From Annona cherimola (Eukaryota; Streptophyta; Magnoliopsida; Magnoliales; Annonaceae), in assembly GCA_030490835.1 (NCBI GenBank), contig CM059973.1, forward strand, positions 57,230,008 to 57,294,007: a DNA stretch of 64,000 bases. The letters run 5' to 3'. Positions within the stretch are counted from its first letter, which is position 1; every line of letters begins with the position of its first letter. Under the pieces are notes generated by a model that ran no database searches, was not told the origin of the DNA, and saw only the letters and a program-made list of their open reading frames with translations. The position numbers and the translations under genes are program-made. Below, in pieces: positions 34,061 to 44,246 of this stretch.

Positions 34061-35605
34061 CACGGGATGGTGAAACTCCCTGGGTCCTTGAGTTTAGGAG
34101 GCAGCTTCCTCTGCACCCTTGCACTGGTTTCCTCTGTTAGCGCCACCGTCTCGAATTCCGTCAATCGCCTTTTCTTTGATAGCATAACTAGGCATCTATT
34201 CCAAGGCTTCGACGAGAGGTATATTGATGTGTAGCTGCTTCAATACCTCAAGAAATTTCTTGAACTGACCCTCCTTTTTAGTCTTTTCGAATCGCTGAGG
34301 AAATGGAGGAGGCGGCCTTGAATTTGTGGCGATTTCAGCATCCGGTTGCTTCTGGGTAGTAACTAGTTCTTCTGGCTCCTGCAACTGCTGAATCAGAGGA
34401 TTAGTGGGTTCAGTCACCGATTCTGGTGGAGTTGCATCACGTAACTGCTATCCACTACGCAATGTGACTGCCTGGACCTGTTCTTTGCCTTTTCCCTTCG
34501 GGTTTTGCTCGGTGTCTCTCAGCAATGAACCTTGAGGTCATTTGTTCAGGGATGAGGCCAGTTGGCCTATCTGAGCTTTCAGGTTCCTGTTTGTCGTGAT
34601 CTAGGATTGCATGAATTGCATAAGAAGATTTTCCAGATCCATTTTCTTCTCTTCTCGCGGTGGTGGATTGAACTGCATTGGTCTTGTAGACTGTTGTTGT
34701 GATGGTTGCTGTGAGAATCCCGGTGGCTGATTCGGCCTAGTCTGGTTATTCCATGAGAAATTGGGATGATTTCTCCAACTTGGGTTGTAGTTGTTTCCAT
34801 ATTGATTTGCTAGGTTTCTCTGGAAATTTTCCATGTAATTAATGGACTCCGGGTTGGAGGCACATTCATCATTGGGATGGCCGAATTCGCCACACCACAT
34901 GCAAATGTCTGCTGCTGCCGACTGCTGTGGTGTAGATACCCCTAGCGTACTGACGTTGGTTGGCCTGGACAAATTCTAAATTTACCGAGATAAAGCATCT
35001 ATGTGGGCCTTTATTGATGAAACCACGTCTGGTTGGAGTAGACCCCCACCTCGGCTCCTGTCAGATGGCAATTGATAAGTATTGACCGCCACATTTTCGA
35101 GTAGGGCGTATGATTCCCGATAGCTTTTTCATAGCAGAGAATCATTCGATGAAGAATCCACCATGTGACGGGTGGAATCCTAGAGACCATTATAGAAAAT
35201 CTGAATTTGGACCCACGGCTGAATTCCATGATGCGGGCATTTTCGAAGCAGGCCTTTGAAACAATCCCACGCCTCTGATAGGGTCTCCTCTCCGTGTTGC
35301 TTGAACGAGACTAAATCCATGCTCAGCTTGGCTAACTTGGCAGGCGGGAAGTATTTTTCGAGGAATTTCTGAGCCAAGTTATTCCATGTGTTGATGGAGT
35401 TCGGTGTCAAAGAGTCTAGCCACTCCGAAGCTCGATCTCAGAGAGAAAATGGAAACGTTCGAAGCCGCATTGCCTCGTCGGAGACTCCGTTTTGCTTGAA
35501 TGTGTTCACAAAATTTTAATTGACATATACGCAGCTCGTCAGAGACTCCATTCTGCTTGAATGTGTTCTTGGCTAAAAAATTATACAAGAAGCCATGTTG
35601 TAAGC
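34061..35605 (-). pseudogene. Athila-like gag, copy 1
   Basis: Minus-strand order: NTFKQNGVSDE (disrupted by a 61-bp duplication), NTWNNLAQKFLEKYFPPAKL, EAWDCFKGLLRKCPHHGIQ (capsid); then a single zinc knuckle CMWCGEFGHPNDEC (C-x2-C-x4-H-x4-C) near 34900; then YNPSWRNHPNFSWNNQ, typical of Athila; then QLASSLN and a proline-rich linker to protease. Several stops and frameshifts. The N-terminal start is deleted at the LTR junction. Confidence 0.85.
35477..35577 (-). repeat. 61-bp duplication within gag
   Basis: GTCGGAGACTCCG-type starts at 35477 and 35538 mark one extra 61-bp unit. Inside it, AATTGACATATACGCAGCTC equals the Athila LTR terminus but in the opposite orientation to the element. 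The length shifts the gag frame. Confidence 0.8.
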
Positions 35606-35923
35606 TGTGTGTGCTGAAAATGGCCAAGGCAAGTAGGGTTGCGCCTAGGCACCATCCACCTGCCTCTGGTTGCCTCAATTTGCATTCAACTCGCCAGCTT
35701 TCCCTTCATATGTCCCGTCCTTCCTGCAAAAGATGGAAAAATTAACTAAATGAACTAAAAATGCCTAAATAATGCTAGAAATGCCTAAAAACTAAAAAAT
35801 GTTCCTAAAATGCAAAGCGGATGAAAATTGAACTAAATAAATGCAAACTAAGCCTAATCTCAAACTAACGCACAAATCAAGTCTGAAATGGGCCATGATA
35901 ACTCGCAAAAATACGAGTTATCA
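35606..35923 (-). mobile_element. Truncated 5' LTR of Athila-like copy 1
   Basis: 318 bp equal to the U3 end of the 3' LTR (29839-30157). It then jumps at GTGTGTGCTG into gag. About 1.2 kb of LTR, the primer site and the gag start are missing. The same junction is present in copy 2 (51688). Confidence 0.8.
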
Positions 35924-36443
35924 CATATCATTCATAAAATTTTCATTTTGTTCTCTTACATCCTTAGTTTTATCAACCTGGCCATGTCATAGTCATATAA
36001 AATTTACTCATTATCAAATGTTCAACACTCATACTTATATACATACATTCAACCATCAGTTCACATATAACTTAGAACTTTCAATAAGTTCACATACATT
36101 ATCATACCTTAAAAATTCCAGTCATACCATTCCATACACATAGCTAATCATTTAGTACACACATGAATACTGTCTCATACCTTTCCTCTAAGGCTTAGGT
36201 TCTCAACCTCTTGAGCTTTCCAGTACCTATCTAAGGTTTGAAAAAACAAATCGTGAGTGATAGCTCAGTAAGCAAGCAGTTTACATTTTCATATAAATGC
36301 ATTTCTCACTGTTTGGTAGGAGACACTTATAAGTGATCAACTACCAATAGGAAGAAACCTTTCATGAAAACCTTTCATAAAACCCCTCATAAAACATTTC
36401 ATATAAACCCTTCATAAAACATTTCATATAACCCTTCATAAAA
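35924..36443 (-). mobile_element. Continuation of chromovirus LTR E2, cut at 36443
   Basis: Resumes after the CATAT duplication. Nearly identical to 52028-52603, and ends abruptly where chromovirus gag (E3) begins. Contains AACCTTTCATAAAACCC-type short repeats at 36360-36440. Confidence 0.75.
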
Positions 36444-37591
36444 GGACTAGTAGGGAAAAATCCGAAGAGCAAACTTCTAGGACCCGCCCACGGTAAGAGG
36501 AAAGCCCTAGACCTCAAGCAGAGGTCAATATAGAAGACAGAATAGCTGCAGCAATCGAGAAAGCTATGCAGCAATGGACAGCCTAGGCTGCTGGGTTATT
36601 ACAAGAAATGAGAAACCAGCAGGCCCCGCCATCAAGATGAGAAGGGGAAAGACCAGGGCCCTCGGCCAACCCCGGCACGTTAAGGGGATTGGAGGATAGT
36701 GTCCTTGAGGCCGACAGAAAGGCTATCAATGCCTTTCTTGCCCAAAGACCGCCTAAGTTTGCAGGGGAACCAGATCCCCTCATTGCAAAGCAGTGGATCA
36801 CAGAAATTAAGAAATTGTTCAGGATATCGCCCTGCAATGATCAGCAAAAAGTGCTATACGCCACCCACCTACTAATAAAGGATGCTTATGAATGATGGGA
36901 AACGCTAATGGTCACTATGCCACATCCGGAGCAAGTTACGTGACATGAATTTTTGAAGAAATTTAATAAGGAATATCTCCCTGTAGGGCTATAGAGCCAG
37001 AGAGTGATAAAGTTTGAAAAATTCTACCAAGGCAGGATGACGATAACAGAATATGCCACGAAGTTTAACGCCTTGGTAAGATATGTGCCATGGATTGCTA
37101 ATGTGCCGGAAAATATGCCACAAAGGTTCCAAAGGAGACTAAGGCCCCAGCTAAAAGAGGGGTTAGCCCCATTGTTAATAAAGGACTATGCCTCTAGCAT
37201 TGAAAGGGCTAGAGCATTGGAAATGGAGTCAATGAGGACTCAAGAGCTTAGGCAAGCTCAAAAACGATTCTTTACAGCCTCCAAGGAAGGTGAGGCTAAT
37301 AAAGGAAAAAGGAAAATCGTCGGGAAAAAGAAGATCGGCGACAAGAGCACCCCGACTTGCAGAACTTGCCACAAATGCTATTCATGCGAATGTTTACAAG
37401 GATCGGGAAAATGCTACAAGTGTGGCCAAGCTGGTCATGTGGCCCGGGAATGCGGGACCGACGAAGCCAAAATAATAAATTGCTTCAACTGTGGTCAAGT
37501 CGGACACATTTCACCCAACTGTCCGAATAAGCCACAAGGAGCACCAGCTCGAGGGAGGCCGACCCAGCAAAAGGTCCCCGCCATCACTAAT
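36444..37591 (+). pseudogene. E3 gag
   Basis: Residues EDRIAAAIEKAMQQW, a stop, then NAFLAQRPPKFAGEPDPL, LYATHLLIKDAYE, stop, FLKKFNKEYLPVGL, stop, VIKFEKFYQGRMTITEYATK, RPQLKEGLAPLLIKDYASSI. Then a basic linker and three knuckle-like motifs: CRTCHKCYSCEC (lost His), CYKCGQAGHVAREC and CFNCGQVGHISPNC. Gag packages the RNA. It ends at CTAAT, where a solo LTR is inserted; the uninterrupted sequence survives in the element at 63170-63235. Confidence 0.85.
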
Positions 37592-40500
37592 TGTGGTGCC
37601 CCGAACCGAGGCATCCACAGAGTCCTTACTCCAAGATCTTGTTGATTGGTAAACATGACTCAGGATTGTTGCTCTGATCACGCGGCGAGTTCTTAATTGG
37701 AACTCGTCCAATTTTATTTCTTTTCTTTTATCCATCATCATTTCATGTATTTGCATTCCACACCATTCATCATTCAAAATGGACTTATCCATATCATCAT
37801 AAATCATCAACTTCTCATATTATTCATAACCTTTTTCATCATATCCCATTAGGGAATCTATTCATACAAAAATCTACTAACCTATGTAGATTTCTCTTTT
37901 CCTTTAGCAACACATGCCCTTCATCTCTTGGCTTTCCCTACACCTGTCTGAGGTTAGGAAAACAAAACATGAGTCGAAACTCAATAAGCAAGCATTTTTA
38001 TTTTATATGCATTCCTCTCCATTCGGTAGAAGACACTTACCAAGTGATCAACTACCAACGGAATAGAAACCTTTTCATAAACCATTTTTGGAAACTTTTC
38101 ATAAACCATCCATGTAAACCATTTGTAAATGCATTTCTCTCCATTCGATAGGAGACACTTAGCAAGTGATCAACTATCAATGGAATAGAACCCTTTTCAT
38201 AAAAATCATTTCATAAATATTAGATGTGCAAATGCTTCTTTTCCACTCCTGACATAAACCTTCGTGTGTGGGTACGCTAGCCTAGGGAACATCTCACATA
38301 ACATGGTCCAATACGCCGGCTGTCTCCGACTTGGCCTCATCAAGGGGAACCTCTCTTCTTCTTGATCCCTACATGGTTCCTACATGTATGACTTTTGACT
38401 TTTCTGGCATTATATACCTCTTACACCAGGTGACTTGTCATTCTCATGTAGAGAATTATTTGCACTATCTCTTAAAAACATCATTTTAAATCTATGCTTT
38501 CCTTTTCAATCCATGTATGAAAATGCAATGCATTCATTCATAGATAATATTCCTTTGCCTCCACCTCTTGGGAGGACGCCGCTAGCACACAGCCCTTGCG
38601 ACTTGGCAATGGTGAAGAGGGATCCCCGATCCTACTTCCTCCTCCAAAGCCTCTTCATTATGCATTATACATGTGCACATGTCCATGAATATCCCATGAT
38701 ATCAATACGCCGGCATGACTTTTCATAAAAACTCATAAACATTCATCATTTCAAAACATTATAGGAATGACCATCCTTAAACACATTTCATAAATACTTG
38801 AGAATAAAATCACATTTCCAAAGTTGTACTTGCTTACAAATCATCATTTTCAAAAGGATTGCTTGCTTACCGCCTCAGTTTGTGTCCTCCACCTTTTCCT
38901 TACCTTTTCCTATACAAGGAAAATGATATTTTATCTATATCATTTCATGTCTTAGTTTATTTCCTATGCATGCCTTATAATCATCCATTACCTCATTTCT
39001 ATAGAGGTTAATCCTATAAATATACTTGGTCATTACCTCCTTAGATGGATTTTTATCCATAAATTCTTTAAAAATTCCATCCATATATCCCCATAAATAT
39101 ATAAAAATCAATCTTAATTTTTTCCCAAAATACGCTGTTCACTGTTCATACTTACTGTTCATGTCACTGTAGTAAATTACTGTATCAAATCACTGTTCAC
39201 GCTACTGTTCACCCCCGAGGTTACTGTTCATAGCAACGTGGGCTACTATTCATGGGTTCCAAAAATTGATATTTTTCCAAAAATAAAAAATACCATGACG
39301 TAGCTTATGCTTAGTATATTATGGAAATTTCATACATTTTGAATTTATTATCATTTACTTGGCTAAATAAATCATTTTTTCTATATACTAAAAATTGACA
39401 TAAATTCACTTAAGCATAATCCTTAATTTTAAAAATTATGAAATTAATATATCATCATTCCAACATCATATTTATCATATTCATACATTCCAAATCATCA
39501 TTTATCATTTTTGGAGCATTATTTATATATATCATATTCTATCTTCCCGAATGCTCCATCTTTGCTCCAAATTTTTTATGTTTCGGCACAATTCCAATTA
39601 AGCATTATAACTTTACTTATTTTCTCATGATTAGGCATTATCTAAGAATGGTTTTACCTTACTTAACATTCAAAAGAAATTTAGAAAGATTCCCCTTACC
39701 CAAAGTAGAAAAACTCTCCTTCTACTTGGTCGTTCTCTCTCTAACCTTCTCTCCTTCTTTCTTTCAAGGCCAAAACGTGTTTGGGGGTGAGAATGCTTGA
39801 ATTTCTCAAACTTGGAAGCTGAGTTTGGTGTGCCTTGGTTGTTCACCTCATGCCCCTATTTATACCGTTCCACTTTCTACTAAATTGTAATTTACCTCCT
39901 TGAATTTGGACTAAATTATAAATATTTTTTCCAAGGAAATTTCCAAGCAATTTCCAAGCAACCCTTGAGAAATGTGCCAGCCCCCAAAATGTCCCTATCA
40001 TTCTTCAACTTAATTATTTTTGTTTTATATAAAAATGTATATTTTAATCAAAAATCCATCTAAGCCATTGATCATAAGATAAGATTAAATGTGAGCCATT
40101 GATTTTGGCTCAAAAGTCCAAGCCCTATCCACGTCCATGCAATCCTTGAGATTTGTGTAGATTTTCATTAATTAAAAATACTATTTACTTAATTAAAATA
40201 ATCAAAAGTCAAACCTACATTAATATTAAAGTAAAAAGTAGTTTTTGATCTCCAAACGACGTTTAATCTTGACCCTTGATTCATGATTTTTGATAGATCT
40301 TGGACCACTCATCATGTTCATCATAAGATTTTGGCCATCTATAAAAAATTTCACTTCAATTCGATGTCCGGATTGCAAATTATGAATTTTTCTTCATTTT
40401 TCTTCAAAAATACCTTAAAATTCGAAAATTATTAAAAAATTCAAAAGCAACTCTACGTCTTTTTTCGTCCTTTAGTGAGAAGCTTCCTTTTTCGTCTTTT

Positions 40501-40746
40501 TGTGATTAAGTTAATCCAAAGTGATTAACTCATCACTTCACTTTAACCACATGGTTACTATTCACATTTTCACTATTCATGTTCACTATTCACGTCCACT
40601 ATTCATCCGTATTTCATTTTATAAATAATTCTTTGAACCTCTAATTTCACATATTTCCATACTCATAAATATATATTTTATTAATATATTACCTAGGGTT
40701 TACAACCCTAGGGTTTCATACACGTGTCTAAGATCGGGGTTTCACA
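37592..40746 (-). mobile_element. Solo chromovirus LTR E4 nested in E3
   Basis: 3155 bp. In plus coordinates it begins TGTGGTGCCCCG and ends GGGGTTTCACA. It is flanked by CTAAT (37587-37591) and CCAAT (40747-40751), one mismatch. It is related to the E3 3' LTR but in opposite orientation and longer. No gene inside; the small frames at 38435 and 39438 are chance. Confidence 0.9.
39856..39864 (-). promoter_or_regulatory. TATA box of solo LTR E4
   Basis: Minus TATAAATAG followed by GGGCATGAGG. Homologous to CTATAAATAGGG in the E3 LTR. Confidence 0.6.
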
Positions 40747-40751
40747 CCAAT

Positions 40752-41309
40752 CGGCCCGGTACTGCTGCTAAACCAGTGCGTGTCCAAGCCCTCACTCGAA
40801 CAGAATCACAAGAGATGGAGGAGAAAGTGATTACAGGTATGATTTATATTTTATAAAATTTTGCAGTAGCTTTATTTGATTCTGGAGTTACACATTCATT
40901 TATATCATACCAATTCGTAATCACACACGCACTTCGGGTAGAAGAAACCAGTAGTATTATACATGTAGAATCCCCAGTATATAGGTTGGCAAATATAAAT
41001 CAAATTTATAAGGCATGTCCTATAAGGATAGGGACAAAAATATTGGAAGCTGATCTCATCCTATTACCAATGACAGAGTTTGATGTCATACTAGAGATGG
41101 ATTGGCTAAGTCAATGGGGTGCGATAATTGATTGCAGAAATAAAAATGTGCAATTTGAAACACCAAAAGATGAAGTAGAGATCAGAAAAATAAGACAACA
41201 AGAAAACACAGTAAGGATGGTATCAATAATGAAAGCAGCTAAGCTGATACGCCAGTAACGTACAACTTATCTAGTCGCTATAAACACAATAAAAAGAGAT
41301 GGGGTACCT
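40752..41309 (+). pseudogene. E3 protease
   Basis: Retropepsin active site L-F-D-S-G at 40875-40886 in LFDSGVTHSFISYQF (family D-S-G-A-T-H-S-F). It is followed by ILEADLILLPMTEFDVILEM and [15 protein letters not shown]. Stops at about 40855 and 41257. It links gag to RT in one polyprotein in intact relatives. Confidence 0.85.
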
Positions 41310-42180
41310 ATGGACCAAATTCCAGTGGTAAAGGAATTTTCAGATATTTTTCCAAAAGGGCTATGTAGTTTACCACCGGAAAGGGAGATGGATATGGAGA
41401 TAGAAATTATTCCAAGAACAGCCCCAATATCTAAGGCCCCATATAGGATTACACCAGCCAAATTGGCTGAATTAAAAGTGCAAATTCAAGATTCATTAGA
41501 TAAAGGGTTTATTAGACCGAGTGCGTCACCATGGGGAGCTTGAGTGATATTTGTAAGGAAAAAGGATGGGAGTTTGAGACTCTGTATTGATTACAGAGAA
41601 TTGAATAAAGTAACGGTTAAGAATAAATACCCACTCCTAAGAATAGATGATCTTTTTGATCAGTTAAAAGGAGCTTCTACATTTTCAAAAATTGATTTAC
41701 AGTCAGGTTACCACCAGTTGAGGATATGTCCAAAGGACATCCATAAAAACAGCATTCAGAACAAGATATGGGCATTACGAATTCTTAGTCATGCCATTTG
41801 GACTAACGAATGCCCTAGCTGTATTTTTGGACATGATGAACAGGATTTTTCGAGAATTTTTAGATCAATTTGTGGTGGTATTCATTGATGATATATTAAT
41901 TTATTCAAAGACAGAAGAAGAGCATGAGAAACATTTGAGGATAGTATTGGAAATTCTCCGAAGGGAAAAATTATATGCTAAATTCAAGAAATGTGAATTT
42001 TGGTTGAAACAAATAGCCTTTCTCGGCCACATTATATCCGAGAAAGGAGTACAGGTAGATCCTCAAAAAATTAAGGCATTAACAAAGTGGCCACAGCCAA
42101 CGAATATCACAGGAATAAGAAGCTTTCTAGTGCTAGCTGGCTACTACAAGAGATTTGTGGAAGGATTCTCATAATTATCA
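41310..42180 (+). pseudogene. E3 reverse transcriptase
   Basis: Motifs: [33 protein letters not shown], a TGA stop at about 41541, [38 protein letters not shown] frameshift falls near 41755, then [10 protein letters not shown] and [13 protein letters not shown] with both catalytic Asp residues (41887-41892). [18 protein letters not shown] and [13 protein letters not shown] follow, ending in a stop. Recognisable over its whole length but unable to make one protein. Confidence 0.9.
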
Positions 42181-42700
42181 GCTTCACTCACAAAGCTGAC
42201 AAAGAAATGAGTTAGGTATGAATGGACACAGGAATGTGAGAATAGCTTCTAGGAGTTAAAGAAAAGACCGGTAAAAGCTCAAATTCTAACACTGCCTACG
42301 GAGAAGGAAGAGTTTGTGATCTATAGTGATGCCTCAAAGAAAGGATTAGGATGTGTATTGATGCAAAATGGAAAAGTTATATCATACGCATCTAGGCAAC
42401 TCAAGCCAAATGAGGTAAACTATCCAACCCCTGACTTAGAATTGGCAGCAGTAGTCTTTGCCTTGAAAATTTGGAAAAATTATTTATATGGAGTTAAATG
42501 TGAGGTCTATAGTGATCATAAAAGCCTCAAGTACATTTTTACTCAAAAAGAGTTAAATATGAGGCAGAGAAGATGACTCGAGTTACTTAAAGATTATGAC
42601 CTCAACATTTTATATCATCCAGGCATACCAATGTAGTAGCTGATGCGCTAAGTAAAAATATTAGCTTAGCACATCTTATCACAAAGGAAAAAGGGCTACT
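42181..42700 (+). pseudogene. E3 RNase H
   Basis: [20 protein letters not shown] (first catalytic Asp), [20 protein letters not shown] (Glu), [20 protein letters not shown] (Asp). It degrades the RNA strand during reverse transcription. Stops before and after (about 42210, 42249, 42573, 42636). Confidence 0.85.
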
Positions 42701-44213
42701 ACAAGAATTGAGACAATTAGAATTAATTGTAAGCCCACCTGGGGTACAAGTTAGATTGTCTCAATTACAAATTCAATCAAATCTATTTGAGCAAATTAAA
42801 ATAGCTCAACAAGAAAATGGGGATTTAAAAAGTTATGTGGAGAAAATGATCAAGAAAAATCCAAATGAATACATACAAGATGAACATGGGATGTACAGAT
42901 ATAGGGGTTGCCTGTGTATACACAATCAAGAAGAAATAAAGGAATAGATATTAAAAGAAGCACATTTCTCTCCATTTTCGATGCATCTAGGTAGTACCAA
43001 GATGTATCAAGACATTAAAAGAATGTATTGATGGAATAATATGAAGAGAGAAATTGCTGAGTATGTGGCTAAATGCCTAACATGCCAAAGGGTCAAGGCT
43101 GATCACTAAAGGACCCCCGAAAAATTATAATCATTAGAAGTCCCAGAATGGAAATGGGATGATATTACTATGGATTTTATTGAAGGGTTGCCAAGAACTC
43201 AAAATGGAAATGATGCTATATGGGTAATAGTTGATAGATTATCAAAGGTAGCACATTTTCTAGCCATCAAGAAAAATTTTACTGCTGAGCGACTGACTAA
43301 GATTTATTATAAGGAAATAGTGAGACTGCATGGAGTACCTAAGTCAATAATTTTCGATCGAGATTCCAGTTTTACGTCTCAATTTTGGAAAAGTTTACAT
43401 AAAATCTTAGGTACACAGCTAAAATTTAGTACAACATTTCATCCTCAAACTGATTGATAGACAGAAAGGGTAAATCAAATAGTCAAGGATATGCTGAGGA
43501 TGTGCACAGTAGAATTTTGAAGATCATGGGATGAATATTTGGCTATGGCAGAGCTTGCTTATAACAACAGTTATCAAGCAAGTATTCAAATGGCCCCGTT
43601 CGAAGCATTGTATGGACCGAAATGCAGAACTCCTCTAAACTGGGATGAAGTGGGAGAAACGAAGTTGGCTCCGGATCTAAAAAAGAATGGCAGAAAAGGT
43701 CCAAGTGATTCACCAGTGTATACTCACAGCCTAAAGCAGGCAAAAGAGTTACACCGATTACAAAAGAAGGGATTTGAATGTCCAAGTTGGGGATCATGTA
43801 TTTGTCAAAGTAACACCATTCAAAGGAGTTACCCGGTTTGGAAAGAGGGGAAAACTAAACCCAAGATATGTCGGGCCCTTTGAAGTTTTGGAAAAGATAG
43901 GCAATCTAGCCTATAGAATAGCTTTGCCACAAGCCCTCAGTGTCATCCACAATGTATTTCACATCTCCATGCTCAGGAAATGTATTTCCGATCCTACCCA
44001 CGTGTTGATAGCAGAGAATTTGCCAATCCAAGAACACTTGAACTATGAAGAAAGGCCAATCAAAATATTGGATTTCAAGATTAAGAAGCTTCGGAACAGA
44101 GAGATCGAGTATGTAAAGGTACAATGGAATTGATATTCAGAGTCTGAGGCCACTTGGGAGTTACGAGAAGAGGTCGAAAGAAAATATCCTCAATTGTTCA
44201 AGGAAAGATAAGT
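42701..44213 (+). pseudogene. E3 integrase and C-terminal chromodomain
   Basis: Zinc-binding HHCC: H-L-G-S-T-K-M-Y near 42985 and CLTCQRVKADH near 43075. Core: [20 protein letters not shown] (Asp at 43173), [15 protein letters not shown] (Asp near 43356), and T-E-R-V-N-Q after two stops (Glu). Then FVKVTPFKGVTRFGKRGKL, the G-P-F-E-V-L-E-K-I-G domain, and chromodomain-like residues IEYVKVQWN, stop, YSESEATWELREEV. Chromodomains steer chromoviruses to heterochromatin. At least five stops. Confidence 0.88.
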
Positions 44214-44229
44214 TTCGGGACGAAACCTA

Positions 44230-44246
44230 TTATAAGGGGGGAGAAT
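44230..44246 (+). other. Polypurine tract of E3
   Basis: TATAAGGGGGGAGAAT directly before the LTR start TGTAAAACC. Confidence 0.85.

Larger units (their letters stand above)
28621..35923 (-). mobile_element. Athila-like Ty3/gypsy element without RT or integrase (copy 1)
   Basis: 7.3 kb flanked by perfect CATAT duplications (28616-28620, 35924-35928). Minus-strand order: truncated 5' LTR (35923-35606), gag, protease, spacer, a second ORF (32309-31261), spacer, polypurine tract, 3' LTR (30157-28621). Autonomous Athila elements encode RT, RNase H and integrase after the protease; here protease ends near 33290 and the second ORF follows after a 1-kb spacer. It would need enzymes from a related element. 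The 5' LTR lacks its U5 and the primer site is gone, so this copy cannot start a new cycle. Confidence 0.8.

Noticed and set aside
37665..37680. GCTCTGATCACG considered as a tRNA-Met primer binding site
   Set aside because: It lies inside a solo LTR terminus shared by other LTRs (CCCTGATCAC), not next to an LTR/interior junction.
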